A DNA stretch of 29,964 bases from Welwitschia mirabilis (GCA_051453625.1 JBOZIK010000001.1:235105592-235135555); one strand, 5' to 3'; counted from the stretch's first letter, positions 18,901 through 29,964 are shown. Notes: a model not told the origin generated them from the letters alone. Program-made: numbers and translations.

Positions 18901-21830
18901 ATTACATTGTATTTTATATTTCATAGCTTAATAATTGCATGTTTTTCATATTCTATTTGATTTACTCAATATCTTAGGTTGATTAGGATCAGTAATAGTT
19001 TTCTTAATCAATTTAAGTTATGTAGGACCAATATTTGTGATAGGAGGATTTGGTAGTTAGATAGATATTGTATTTAGAGTAAATTTTATTTTAATTACAT
19101 TAGTATATTTACTTTACATTGTTTTATTACATTATTATTTCTTTTCATTTTAAATATAAAGAGAAAAATACAAAAATACTTCGTTGAAATCAATTCTCTA
19201 ACTTCGAGTCTAGTGCCTTTGATGGATTACGACATTCAAGTTCACTCTAGTCTATACTAGTGTGCATGTTGTGTAAATATTTGTGATTGATAGATTTGAT
19301 CAAAGACATATTAATTGCGTAAATATGCACTGTGATAGATCCCATTACTTCTCCTTAATTAGAGGACATTAATTCAAGGGAAATGATTATCAAGGAGATT
19401 AGATATATAATCATGAGTTTCTTTTAAGCCTCTCATAGAAATGAGCTAGCTACTAAGCTAGCATGATACTTATTGGTTTAGAATGACTACATTATTAATT
19501 GTATGCTTTACTTTTAGATAATAAAGTGCTATACGTTTTTGGTAATTACTTTGATACTAAGTTGTGAATGTCATACTTGTTATACTTAGAATTAGCTAAT
19601 TCATGCCTTTACTTTAAGACCTATTTTGATGATTTTTCTTTTTATTCTAGCTTGTATAACTTGAATGTTTAATTGATGGATCTTGGGAGACCTCTACTTT
19701 TCATGCTTATTTTATTATTATTATAAAGAATAGATGACTTAGTTATATCAACCTCATGTTTATGATGGATGAGATTATGCTATTGTTCTTGAACTTAAGC
19801 TACATGAACACTCATGATCATAGTGGATTATATTATTGTAAATGTGTTAATAAGTAAAAATAAATATTTTCAATTTAATTACTTATCATTTTCCTTGAAT
19901 TTGTTATATTAGTTTTAATTCTATGTCCCATTCCTAGATTTCTACTATCATTTCACTCTTTAGTACTCATTACTATTGTACTTATTTCACTGATAGCATT
20001 TATTATCCATCTTTATAGAAGAATGACATTGGGACTATACTATAAATAAAAACCCTAGTGTTTTTGGTAAAAGTTGTATTTTTTCATGAAATATATGTAT
20101 CTCTAAGAAAATCTTATGACTTAGCATATATTAATGATAGATACAAGTGTAGCCAAATTTCATCACACATAGCTTTTTAGCATCATTGTTGATAATAATA
20201 AGATAGTAGGTATAGTGAAGAATGCACAAAATTTACTTTTTTGTATCCTTTTTAGTTTTTATTTTTTTCTTTTTTATTTTATATTAGTTCTTTTTTCAGT
20301 GCCTTCCCCCCCTCTTTTTAAAACTAGTGGATTGGTATTAATAGTATTTGGTACTTAATTAATGAAATGTCATCTAGTGAATTCTTTCTTTTTATTTTTA
20401 TTTTTATTTTTTTTAGTTTTTATTTTAATTCCTTTTCTTTTTTTATTTTATTGTAAAACATTATCTAGAGGGTATATTAAATTTTCTTATAGAGCCTACT
20501 TTTTTATAGGTTTTGAAGAAAAGACATTAAGAAAATACTACAGAAAAAAAGTCATTCTTCTATTCATCTTCTTTCTCTATCATTTTTTCTCTTTTCTCTT
20601 CACTTATCTATCTCAAGTGAGTTTCTCAGTAGGTACTTTAAGATAGATTTAGAAAGAAAGAATTCATTAGCATCATCTTAGGAAAGTACTTTAGTACTTG
20701 TAATTTTGTTTTTTTCTAATTTTCATTTCTTATATTAGATTGCATTGTATTTTTTATTTTTGCATTAGTCCTTCTTAAAACCATTACTTAATATTTTTCT
20801 CCTAGTTAGCCAAACAAACCCTTTATCTTAGACTGTTATTTTTTTTAAAACATATATTATCATTTTTACCAAATTATTTTTATGCCATCTTACTGACATT
20901 ACCATTTTCCCTTACTAATGCCACAGAATTTTCATGTTAGATTATATTTAGCTTTTGTAACATTTTTTCTTATGAAATCTTAAACATTTTTACTTAGTGT
21001 GCTTTTAGAACTTAACTTATCTTGATTGTTTAATTATATTTTATGAACTTGGAATAAAACTCTAATAGTCGGCTACATTGAATCCCTCAAAAATCCAATA
21101 TGAATAAAAATCCTATAGGCCAATCATATGATAAACCTTAATACAATTTTAATAACTCTAGAAGTAATCTTTATCCAAATCCGCCTAGATGAAATTTGAA
21201 AGACTTTCTTCAACACAAGGTTTAGGTATACCTTCTTGCATTATTCAACCTTAAAATGCCAAAAGGATTTATTTTAAACTAGTATTATTCAAATTATTTT
21301 ATATTTTTATGATTTAAAGTCTGAGGATCATTACTTTCATCTAAAGTGGTTTGAGTGTGTTCTTTTCATAATTCCTCAAAATCTAAATATATCTAATGCA
21401 CTTAGATTTACTTTATTAAAATATATTAATATTATCACATAAAGCTTTTGTTAAAAAATATTTTTCCAGTTACAAAACCAATTCTATAAAAAGAAAAAGT
21501 CTAAACTTGTAATAAAAGAATAATGAAACCTTCTTCTATATCTTAAAGAAATTCAAGAATCTACTTATTAAATTCCCATAACATGACTTTGATCAAGGAA
21601 GAGCTATATATTTTTTTAATTAATTACTTTTATCTTACTATAGGCAACTTGTAGGGATGAGAAGTAGGGGAAGCATTTTCAATCTTGAGATTAATAGAGA
21701 TCAGAATTTCCTTAAGACCATAGTTAAATTTCTAAGGATTAGGAGAAGCCTAGTGATCCAACAAGATTGCAATAGTCTATTAGATCTATAATATCTTCAA
21801 AATTCTTAGCAATACTAACTTTAGCCAAAA
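18901..21830. other. AT-rich stretch, no recognisable gene
   Basis: Long T-rich low-complexity runs occur at 20220-20300 and 20375-20460. The plus frame at 20362-20646 is a Phe/Leu-rich product of the T tract and is not called. No repeat or domain could be assigned. Confidence 0.5.
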
Positions 21831-21838
21831 GTTAGATA

Positions 21839-22930
21839 TGTTAGAACTAGCTATCCTAGAGGGGAGAAGTGAATAGAATAGCTAAGGTTATTTTTGCAAA
21901 TCAAAATCTTAATACTATATTTTTACAAAAAATGTATTTTCAACAAATTAATTTATTTTAGGTTTCTATCTAGTTATGAATATAATACAAAAATACTTTA
22001 CAAAGAAAATAATGCTTACTTTAAAAAATACTAATTATGAAATAATAATAAATATAATGATTAGAAAATAATCCTTTTTTAAATTTTCAATGCATCCTTT
22101 AGCTATACATTAATAAGACTTTGTAGTAGTTCTTCATCAATACAATTGAGATTTTGTGATAATCCTTTGTATTAATTACAAGCCAAATCCTTATTTTATA
22201 ATCATAATGCATGTATATAGAGATTGAAAGAAGAGATGGAAAGTAGATTACAATCAAAACACCATGGATAATTTTTAATTAAAAAGGTTATAATTAATAC
22301 AAATATCTAGTTATATATAAGATATGAATTATAGTTATTATGGAGTACTAGGAACAATGTAATTGACTCTTAAAGCCCTTGAAATATTGATTAACATCCC
22401 TAGAAGGTTTTGTAATGGTTGTAAATAGTCCAAAATATAAATATATTTGCATTAACCATTAGCAGGGCAATTAATCCCTACTATCTTGGGGTTGATCCCC
22501 TTTAATACATTCATCTTCTACAAGCTAGGAATTTGACCTTAAGTTTGAAGTTATTTGATCTCTGATGCTATATTGAATAGATTTTATGAGTGATTGACCC
22601 CTAGAATTACAAGATTGACTCTTGTGATTGACTTTCTTAGCATAGGTAATTGACCCTTTGATGTTATGAATGAGATTTTAAGAGCAATAAGATGTCAACC
22701 CCTTAGAGAATGCTAGTCGATCATTTAGGAATTTTCACCATTTTAATTATCTAATTAGCCTCGATTCACTTGATGATTTATTTAACTTGAATCATGTTTT
22801 TATAAGATCTGATGTGTGGTTTAAAATGGCATTAATTAACATTTAGTATTAACCTATGAATATCATCATTTCATTAGTTCACTAGATAATATTTGGTATG
22901 TGATTAATAAATAGTTAAGAGGTATTGTAA
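21839..22930 (-). mobile_element. 3' LTR of a Ty1/copia element, about 1.1 kb
   Basis: On the minus strand a purine tract (22931-22941) is followed by about 1090 bases ending in GTTCTAACA (21839-21847). Near that end, plus-strand CTATCCTAGAGGGGAGAAGTGAATAG is of a kind often seen at plant copia LTR ends. The body carries about nine TTGACC/TTGATC/TTGACT words at 22489-22730. No primer-binding site follows the CA end, as expected for a 3' rather than a 5' LTR. Reverse transcriptase and RNase H of a copia element lie upstream on the same strand. The inner boundary is approximate, because the first bases (TTACAATACC) do not show a perfect TG. Confidence 0.5.
22489..22730 (+). repeat. scattered TTGACCCC-type words in the LTR
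   Basis: TTGATCCCC (about 22492), TTGACCTTAA, TTGATCTCT, TTGACCCCTAG, TTGACTCTTG, TTGACTTTC, TTGACCCTTTG, TCAACCCCTT and TCGATCATT follow at 20 to 60 base spacing. They look like decayed members of one short motif repeated in U3. Confidence 0.6.
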
Positions 22931-23295
22931 TCTCTCCCTTTATTATTGATGATAATTAAATTATTAATGTTGATATAATTTTCATAAAACAATGCTCCTC
23001 CTAAGTGAGTGATCCACCTAAATACATGCATTTAACTAATAAAATCAAGTTATAAACGTATTTGATACTAAAAGGCATAAAAAGTAGTAAAATTCTTATC
23101 TTGATGGTGTGCTAGTATTATAAAAAAATTTCAAGCAAGAAAAAAAATATCTGTGCAGCTAATTTACATGATATCATAACTAAATAAAGTTCATAATATA
23201 TGTTAGCCTGATAATAAAAAGAAAAATAAGCATTACATTAGTTTTAGCATAACACTATTATTAACACTATTATTTCTCTCTCTCTTTATCATTAA
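22931..23295 (-). other. several polypurine tracts upstream of the 3' LTR
   Basis: On the minus strand AAAGGGAGAGA (22931-22941) touches the LTR. AGGAGGAGCA (about 22991-23000) and GATAAAGAGAGAGAGAAATAA (about 23272-23292) lie upstream. Multiple polypurine tracts before the 3' LTR are a described feature of the Sirevirus lineage of copia. The first is the functional candidate. Confidence 0.45.
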
Positions 23296-23736
23296 GAATA
23301 AGGGAGTCATGAATAGAAGAAAATAGATAAACTATAAAATTAAAAACACCAATAGTAATCAAATATATTTAATGATGATGTACATTAATAGAATCCATAA
23401 TTGATGATGCCCTGTGATAACTAGTAGGAGAGGGACAAGTAGAAATAATGGCTGATGATGAAGTTGTCATAGTGGATATGGAATCTTATGGAGTAGTAAG
23501 GTCACTAGACTTTAACCGATGATGCATGTACTAAAAATATTCTTTAAGTCCATGGCATGATGAAGAATTCTCCTAGGGAAATGAAGGATGAGATGGTATA
23601 GCTAGAACCAATCTCTATCTAGGTGATGGAGTAGGTGCCTCTTAATATCTCACCTTCTCCTCTGTGTACTCTTCTGCCTCTCCTACTTAGAGTCCTCATC
23701 ATTATATTTATTTTTCTTATCTATTTTCTTAACTAA

Positions 23737-24090
23737 TTAATCCTCTAAATCTATTATCTTTGAAGCCTCCTTTACCTCATCCTCTACTTCCTCTTCTTTT
23801 TTCTTCTTAATTGAAAAGTCTAGTGTAGGGGTAGAAGACAGTGTGGGAGAGTATGATGATGATGGTAATAGAATGTAATAATATTCTAAAATTTCTCTAG
23901 CCCTTCTCATCTCCTTCAGAAGATACAACATTTCTTGCTATGATTTTTTCTACTCATACATCCTAATATGAAGAGATGTGAGAAGTTTTATCACCACATT
24001 TGTATACCCTATGAAGCATGTAACATAAGTATAAGAAGATGAAGAAGGAGCATGAGAAGACTCTGTGTCTATATTACAGAAGAATATCAA
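23737..24090 (-). pseudogene. possible third ORF between RNase H and 3' LTR, coiled and charged
   Basis: One minus-strand frame runs ESSHAPSSSSYTYVTCF (about 24060), IKLLTSLHIRMYE, a stop, KKS, a stop, QEMLYLLKEMRRAREILEYY, PSSSYSPTLSSTPTLDF, KKKKEEEVEDEVKEASK and a stop at 23737. It combines Ser-rich linkers, a Met/Leu helical stretch and a Lys/Glu tail. I recognise no domain. Sirevirus copia elements have an extra, poorly conserved ORF exactly here, often with coiled coils and Pro/Ser linkers, and that is my inferred identity. It lies about 1.7 kb downstream of the RNase H end and 0.8 kb before the purine tract. A chance frame in repetitive CT-rich DNA is the alternative. Confidence 0.35.
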
Positions 24091-24099
24091 AACAGGACC

Positions 24100-25760
24100 T
24101 GCCTTAAACACATGCATGTAGAAATCTTCACAATGCAGTCAAGTATAATATCATTTCTATGTCAACTGCTAGGAAGAAGGATGTACCTAAAAATGACGTG
24201 TAGAACTCTTCATAGTGTAGTTAAGTATTTGGCTCTAAAGGTAATTAAGAACTCATAATCAAAATTAGTAGTGTAAAGGTGTAAAGCATGCTAAAACCAT
24301 TAAGGATAATCAAACCCTATAAATGGCAAATAAAAAGATTCAGTATGAGAAATATAAAGAAGTTAAGTAATAGTATCTAGATTGATTCTAAAATAGAAAC
24401 TTAAGTCATGGTATTTAGTATTNNNNNNNNNNNNNNNNNNNNNNNNNNNNNNNNNNNNNNNNNNNNNNNNNNNNNNNNNNNNNNNNNNNNNNNNNNNNNN
24501 NNNNNNNNNNNNNNNNNNNNNNAGTATTGAGTCTTAGATGGATATGATATTAGTGTTGACATAAGATAAGTCAACTAGACATGCGATAAGCCAACTACCT
24601 CCACAATGACCTCTAAAAAAGATGTCAAGAGAGGTTTTTATTTATGATAATCAAAGATCTATTTCATTGGAAGAAAAATAGATTTAAATGTGGATATCTA
24701 AATCTCTATTTTCTTAAGCATGATTTTAGATTTGAATTTGGAGTCAAAGTGTATCCATTCTTGACTATTCATATAGGTAAATAGGTNNNNNNNNNNNNNN
24801 NNNNNNNNNNNNNNNNNNNNNNNNNNNNNNNNNNNNNNNNNNNNNNNNNNNNNNNNNNNNNNNNNNNNNNNNNNNNNNNNNNNNNNNNNNNNNNNNNNNN
24901 NNNNNNNNNNNNNNNNNNNNNNNNNNNNNNNNNNNNNNNNTAAAAACAATAAAATATATTAGGTAAAATTACTAAAATAAAGTAGTTAATAGATTAATCA
25001 AAGAAATTAACCTCTTTTTATATATACACAAACTTTAGATTTAAAATAAAATCCACTCTAAATTTTTAATCATTTAAGTAGGAATGCAAAGAATGAAAAA
25101 AACTAGTTGAAGTTTAGTAAAATAAAATTCAAAAAGAAAAAACAAAATGAAAATGTAGAATAAATGAGCAAAAATCAGATACAGTATTTAAAAAACTGAG
25201 AAATGCTAAACAAAGGTAGATCAAACTTATGAATGAAGATGAAATGTTAACAAGGAGTGAAGAAAAGATAAATAGATTTCTTTTAAATGCTGATCTAAAT
25301 CTAAATTGGCCTTAGATAAGGTTATAAAGTGCTAAAGGGTGAAATAATAAGATTAAAAATGAATATAACAAATGGGAAACCTACCTCAAATTTATAAAAT
25401 GACATGGTTTAATAGTAGACAATCAATACCTAGGATTTAGATAGTTGACTATTTTAAATGATTTGAGTTCATTTTTATTAAGGATGATTAATATTTTAAG
25501 AACATAGATTAATTATAGTAGTTGAACTTCTAATACATAAGTTAATGGACTAAGAACTAATACAAGATAAAAAAGACAAACTTGATCTAAGAGGTTGCTC
25601 TCTAGGATGGACTCTCTATAACAATAAGTCAACTGATAAAAAAGAATAAATAATTATTAAACAATTAAATTAATAATATGAATGTTTTAGGATAAGAAAA
25701 AAATAATAGTTCATAATTGAAGAACATAAGGAATATTGTAGAGATAAGGAAGAGATAGAG
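24100..25760. other. decayed copia 3' region, no gene; contains two N gaps
   Basis: Gaps are at 24423-24522 (100 N, with AGTATT on both sides) and 24787-24940 (154 N). GATAAG(T/C)CAACTA occurs twice at 24565 and 24585. The plus frame at 24052-24258 and the minus frame across the second gap are not supported. Confidence 0.5.
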
Positions 25761-25763
25761 GTT

Positions 25764-26628
25764 TAAAGTATTCAAGAACAGGTTCCTAAGTTTAAGGATT
25801 TTTATAGAAATATGATATAGTTTTAAGAAAGGGGTTTTGTAAGAATATCAACTAATTCATAATTAGTGGGAACATACTCAAGTATAATGTTCTTAAAATC
25901 AACATGGTCTTGAACGAAATAATTATGAATATCAATATGTTTGATTTGAGAATGAAGGATACGATTATTAGAGATGTTGATAAAACTATAAATTTTACAA
26001 AAGATTAGAGTGTTAATTTTATAAATGTCAAGATCAAGTAATGTATGAGGAACCCACAAGACTTGGATATCATAACTACTAGCTGCTACATATTTAACTT
26101 AGGCAGTGAATGAAACTATCAAAGTTTGTTCTTTAGAAGTCTAACTTATGAAACATGATACTCGAAAATAATAATGACCATCAATGCTTTTTTTATCATG
26201 TTTATAACCAGCCCTATTAGCATCATAGAAGGTAGATAAATTTAAGGTAGTATATTTTAAAAAACAAATGCCATAAGTTAATGTTTCTTTTACATACTTG
26301 ATAATTCATTTGATAGTTTTAAGATGATATTATTTAGATTTGGATTGATACTTGATATAAAATCCTACCAAAAAAATGATATTAGTATACCTTGTAATTA
26401 AGAAGAGAAGTATATCAATCATGCTTCTATAAATTTTGGTATTAAAATCCTTTTCACTTTTATCTACATTAATTTTGTCATTTATTCCTATTAGGGTTGG
26501 GACTAGTTTGTATTAATCTAAAGCAAAATTCTTGATAATTGCACCTATAAATTTAAGTTAAGAAAAAAAAGTCCATATTTTCTTTACTTTACCTATAATC
26601 TAAGGAATATTTATAGCTTATATAGATA
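25764..26628 (-). pseudogene. Ty1/copia reverse transcriptase C-terminus and RNase H
   Basis: Read on the minus strand from 26628, one frame with at least seven stops follows the copia Pol order. WTFFS and LKFIGAIIKNF correspond to the GxFISQ-x-KY-x-x-x-LLKKF stretch. KIYRSMIDILLFLITRYTNI corresponds to the Y-R-x-MIGSLLYL-x-x-x-RPDI block, then LKTI and IIKYVKETLTYGI. RNase H follows with STFYDANRAGYKHDKKSIDG (DAD-x-AG...DRKSTSG), IVSFTA and VKYVAAS (ALSTAEAEYVAA), LWVPHTL, INISNNRILHSQIKHIDIHN and VPTNYELVDILTKPLS, ending near FLxKSLNLG. The clean 78-codon tail is 25823-26059. Catalytic acidic residues are partly lost (TAE is now TA-stop-VK). The N-terminal part of RT, including the YVDD box, is missing: the frame stops at 26628, where a CACTA-type end begins. 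The downstream layout suggests a Sirevirus-like element. Confidence 0.9.
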
Positions 26629-26935
26629 CAGTACTAGAAATATTAGCTTTTAAGGCATTTATTAAAGTAAACACCTTAAATATAGAGCTTTGTAAGGCAT
26701 TTAATTTACTAAGCATCTTAAATAAACTATTGGGAGTTATTTGGGGCATTTGTTTACAAAAATCCGCTAAAAGAACTTTCAAATTCTTTATAAGGCATTT
26801 ATCAAAATGTACACCTTAAAAATTCCAACTTTTTAAGGATTTTATTTTAATAAACTCCTTAAATAATATATGTATCTAAGATGTTAAAAACAAATGCCTT
26901 AAAAAATACCTTAAAAAAATTTCTCTATGCATTTT
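26629..26935 (+). mobile_element. CACTA-family terminus inserted in the copia RT
   Basis: CAGTACTAGAAATATTAGC matches the terminus at 6559 and the reversed terminus at 13404 in 12 of its first 15 bases. It is followed by the same subterminal words: AAGGCATTTATTAAAGTAAA then CACCTTAAA, and GGCATTTATC then ACACCTTAAA. CTTTTTAAGG/ATTTTA/AATAAACTCCTTA aligns with 6632-6662. The array ends near 26935. No partner end was found to the right within the window, and no target duplication could be checked, so the element is truncated or has a decayed end. Confidence 0.7.
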
Positions 26936-28110
26936 ATCTTTGTGTAATTTATGCAGATGAGTTTGGGAGTTATAGACTCATCAAACTCGCCAAACTCCCT
27001 TAGCTAGGTGATATTGATAAGTTTTATCAATTTGGGACTCTTAATTTCATCTTCATGTAATTTCAAAATTACTCATCCATAAATAGAAATCCACAACTTG
27101 CTGAGTTTCATTTGACTCTTGCCAAGATTTTTAGAGTGTTGTTTTTAGTCCATTATTTTGGTTTTAAAAGTAAATCACTTATTTAATTAACTTAGTTATG
27201 CAATGGAATATTTAGATTTTTTTAATCTTATTTAGATTATTATTTATTACATTGGTTCCAAGTAATTTAAGAATTATGTAAACAAGTTTTTCCTCTTACT
27301 TGTGTAATTTGAGTACATAATTAGCTAGGATTATGTAATTATTTTTATTTGTGGATATGTCTTGGGATTTTGATTTATGACGGAATCTATGGAGATGTCA
27401 AGAAACCTATGGAAGTTCAAGTTCAATACTTGTACTCATTTTTCGGGCTACATGTATCTCATTTAATTTTCTAGTAACTGATCCTTTCATATCACTAGAA
27501 TAGGTGTCTTAGAATGTTGTGTCTCTTAATGATAATAAAATGTTAGTTAATAAATTTTCTTTTTGTGATCAGATTAATCACAATACTACTTCATTACAAT
27601 ATCGATGTTTATGGAAAAAGTGTAGTGCTAAACTATACTTTAATTTATAAAATACAAATAGTTTAAAAACTGAGAAAAATTCACCTTCAATTTAAACAAA
27701 AGAGTTAGTAGATGTATGTTTCTATTAAAATCCTAAAGATAATTTCTCTTCTTTGGAAACATGACATATACATCCACAAGGTAATAGTATAATGTTATCA
27801 GATTATTATAGTAGATACAAGGTTAATGTCAAAATATAAAAATGTAAATAAGGAAATAAAATTATTAAATTTTGATTTACTTCAACATTAACAAATGCTG
27901 CATTTATATTAAATGATATATTTTTCCCTCTTATGCACTTTGAAGTGGATTCTTCCTTGCAAATTATAAACCTTTGTTAATTGTAATCTTATATGTTTTT
28001 AGATAGCTAATAGTTCAAATGTCTTCTACATTAGGAGAAGCAACACAAAAACTATATCCTTTAATAGTCAGGATAATGGCTGTTAATTAGATAAGGAGTA
28101 ATTACAAGAT
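26936..28110. other. region behind the second CACTA end, no recognisable gene
   Basis: A perfect inverted repeat ATTGATAA / TTATCAAT lies at 27013-27031. A TATA-like CCATAAATAG at 27079-27088 is followed by ATCCACAACTTGC and a less biased stretch to about 27140. 27360-27490 is also richer than average. These could be a captured promoter and leader or LTR pieces; nothing can be named. Confidence 0.35.
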
Positions 28111-28113
28111 GAA

Positions 28114-28326
28114 TCAAGACATGATGCAACCTAATCCAACTATTAGCTGACTTACTAACCTTACATTATCACTAATTATCTTAAATATATTAATTACTTT
28201 CTTTACATAAGTTACATTAAGAATCCATGTTTGATACGATGATGAGCTAGAGACAGATAACTCTAGTAGAGTTGGAGATGGGTGAATGTATAAGAAATAT
28301 TTTAGTATTCCAAAATTCATGAACAC
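28114..28326 (-). pseudogene. doubtful copia gag/protease-region remnant
   Basis: The 70-codon minus-strand frame reads SVSSSSSYQTWILN and later NVRLVSQLIVGLGCIMS. Ser-rich linker plus WIL and a VSQL...LGC block recall the stretch around the copia protease (SWILDSGAS...) and the following NLISVSQL-x-x-LGC block, with the part between deleted. The active-site DSGA is absent. It would be in the right order on the same strand as the RT at 26628, but the similarity is weak and could be chance. Confidence 0.3.
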
Positions 28327-28479
28327 ATGCTAGTAAATAAGGGGTAGTTTTATAATATTGGGTGATATATGCATTATTAGTGGAAGATGCATGCGATATA
28401 TTTATGAATATAAAATTTAATTCTAGACAAGTTACCTTTTTTTCATCAAAACTACATTCTTTTATGATGGTAGAAGAAT

Positions 28480-28605
28480 TATTCTAAATAAAATCATAAG
28501 CTGTTATTTTAACCCTTTTAAGGCATTGATTTAAATAAGTGCCTTAAAAAGTCAAGTATTTTTAAGGCATTTAAGAAACAAACACCTTAAAATCCTACAT
28601 AAAAA
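28480..28605 (+). mobile_element. third CACTA-family subterminal fragment
   Basis: TTTTTAAGGCATTTAAGAAA, CAAACACCTTAAAATCCTAC and ATAAAAA match 6718-6772 (TTTTTAAAGGCATTTAGAAA, ATAAACGCCTTAAGAGCCTA) closely. An upstream TAAATAAAATCATAAGC is a weak match to the terminus TATAAGAATCATAGGC, so the tip has decayed. It has the same orientation as the ends at 6559 and 26629, so it is not the partner of 26629. Confidence 0.65.
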
Positions 28606-28639
28606 TCAAACAAAAACAAATAGAGTGTGTTTTTTAAAA

Positions 28640-28865
28640 ATAAAACAACTAAATTTTTGTGCAAAACCTCCTTGCCACTTATTTTTTACTTGACACCATT
28701 TATTCACATGAGACTCGACTCGCTCGCTTATCAAAAACCTTACACATATGTCTTTTATCACCGTTTGCTCCTTGTCCACTTGTGAAAAAGAGATGCATGG
28801 GAAGGGAAAGATCGGTTAATAATGATACTTGTATTTCTGGAGATAAAAATGCTTTGTTCTCTTAA
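28640..28865 (+). other. less AT-rich open patch behind the third CACTA fragment
   Basis: A 68-codon frame from 28659 contains HETRLARLSKTLHICLLSP and CPLVKKRCMGRERSVNND. It begins about 50 bases inside the CACTA-type subterminal array, the place where captured host fragments are found in Pack-type elements. CpG-containing words (CTCGACTCGCTCGCTT, CACCGTTTGC) contrast with the depleted surroundings. Not recognised. Confidence 0.25.
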
Positions 28866-28869
28866 AGGC

Positions 28870-29460
28870 CTCTAAAATTGAAAGTAAAACAATGCAAGAT
28901 CAGTGAGCGATAAAGGAATTTTGGTTACTCTATAGCAGATTTTAGAGGTTTGGTCTTTTAGTCCATATCTCCTTTCTATGATTTTTGTCTCTATATTATT
29001 CTAAAGTTTGAATAATCTACGCAAATTTTTATTTTATATCTATATTATTTTGAAGTTTTGAATACTCTTAGAATAATGTTATCAAATAGCTTCTATCATG
29101 GAATGAAATCAAAGATTACTATGATAAAAGTTTCAATGTAATGCTGATGTTTTCATTTTTGATAGCTATTTTGTCATTTACTTTTATATATACTTAGGTA
29201 AGAGTTCTTTGAGAAGTATATAATTAAACATTTTACATTGAATATCTCACAGCAACAATATGATTAGTTTTAAATTAGAATGGATGAATGTGTATAACAC
29301 ACATCAATCTTCCTGGGCATGCTTAGAAATCTAATATAAGGGGATATAGAAATCTAAAAATTAGAAGTTTTGTTTAAAGTCTAATATAAGGAGTTATAAA
29401 TAAAAATTTCTTTCATAGTGTAAATAGTATGATGCATAAATAGGAATAGTCTTAAATGTA
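28870..29460. other. AT-rich stretch, nothing recognisable
   Basis: No frame, repeat or domain beyond low-complexity sequence was seen. Confidence 0.5.
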
Positions 29461-29466
29461 ATAAGG

Positions 29467-29844
29467 AGCTAAACATAAGCCTAAAAGTTTCATGCATTTT
29501 AAGTACCACCTTAAAAATTATAGATGGTATTGCTACTACAATAGGGACTTTGATTAATGGAGGAACTTCTTTTCTCAAATTTTCATTTGTGAGAACATGT
29601 ACCAANNNNNNNNNNNNNNNNNNNNNNNNNNNNNNNNNNNNNNNNNNNNNNNNNNNNNNNNNNNNNNNNNNNNNNNNNNNNNNNNNNNNNNNNNNNNNNN
29701 NNNNNAGCTAAACAGAAGCCTAAAAGTTTCATGCTTTTTAAGTACCACCTTAAAAATTATAGATGGTATTTCTACTACAATAGGGACTTTGCTTAATGGA
29801 GGAACTTCTTTTCTCAAATTTGCATTTGTGAGAACATGTACCAA
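29467..29844 (+). repeat. 139-bp direct repeat flanking a 100-N gap
   Basis: 29467-29605 and 29706-29844 are the same length and differ at five bases, with no indels. Both copies are open in two frames: plus, TTIGTLLNGGTSFLKF or TTIGTLINGGTSFLKF; minus, NLRKEVPPLSKVPIV or NLRKEVPPLIKVPIV. I do not recognise either protein. Divergence of about 3.6 per cent is higher than at the other gap-flanking repeats, so a real tandem duplication or two haplotypes joined by the assembler are both possible. Confidence 0.85.
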
Positions 29845-29964
29845 TACATATTTTATTAGCACCTTAAGAAGCACACTTATAGAGAAAGTAAAAATAACAG
29901 TTACGTGATAGAAAGAGTCATATGTAGTATAAGAACTTTGTATAAGTAATCTGATTTGTTACCA

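Noticed and set aside
20362-20646. Plus-strand frame looking like a membrane protein
   Set aside because: Phe/Leu runs come from a T-rich tract; no hydrophobic-segment pattern independent of composition.
23737-24258. Host gene with a charged C-terminus
   Set aside because: Stops interrupt the frame, and its place between copia RNase H and the purine tract explains it better as a retroelement remnant.
28480-28605. Right-hand partner of the CACTA end at 26629
   Set aside because: It has the same orientation as 26629 and 6559, matching the left array near 6718-6772 rather than the right array at 13100-13404.

Overview
The window looks like intergenic nuclear DNA of a flowering plant. It is strongly AT-rich, has no prokaryotic gene layout, contains microsatellites and N gaps, and is built from old, nested transposable elements. 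Every recognisable coding trace is a broken piece of a plant transposable element. I found no intact host gene, rRNA, tRNA or CRISPR array. The species cannot be fixed from sequence alone.

Layout. 1-2962 (minus) holds one decayed copy (copy 1) of an LTR-retroelement family: gag-like fragments, an acidic open frame at 1137-1910, a long spacer and a short 3' open frame at 1-147. 2996-5260 carries a minus-strand LTR with a primer-binding-site-like sequence at its edge, two clusters of GGGATGA/TCATCCC dyads and an 82-bp tandem repeat. 6362-6558 and 13408-13830 are two halves of one gypsy gag-protease gene on the plus strand. They are split by a 6846-bp CACTA-type DNA transposon at 6559-13404 with a 3-bp ATT target duplication. 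13812-16370 continues the same retroelement (copy 2): acidic-ORF remnant, spacer and 3' frame, all matching copy 1. 18081 onward looks like a plus-strand LTR behind a purine tract. 21839-26628 is a decayed minus-strand Ty1/copia element: 3' LTR, purine tracts, a possible extra ORF, then RNase H and reverse transcriptase. Its RT is cut at 26629 by a second CACTA-family end, and a third such end lies near 28480. The right edge has a 139-bp duplication across a gap.

The two most informative results both come from comparing parts of the window with each other. First, rejoining the CACTA flanks lines up the protease frame through its active-site region, which proves the nesting. Second, copy 1 and copy 2 share a family-specific acidic ORF, spacer and 3' frame, and neither has room for reverse transcriptase or integrase. 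This suggests a non-autonomous gag(-protease) retroelement family with its own extra reading frames. Nothing here is expected to make a working protein today.
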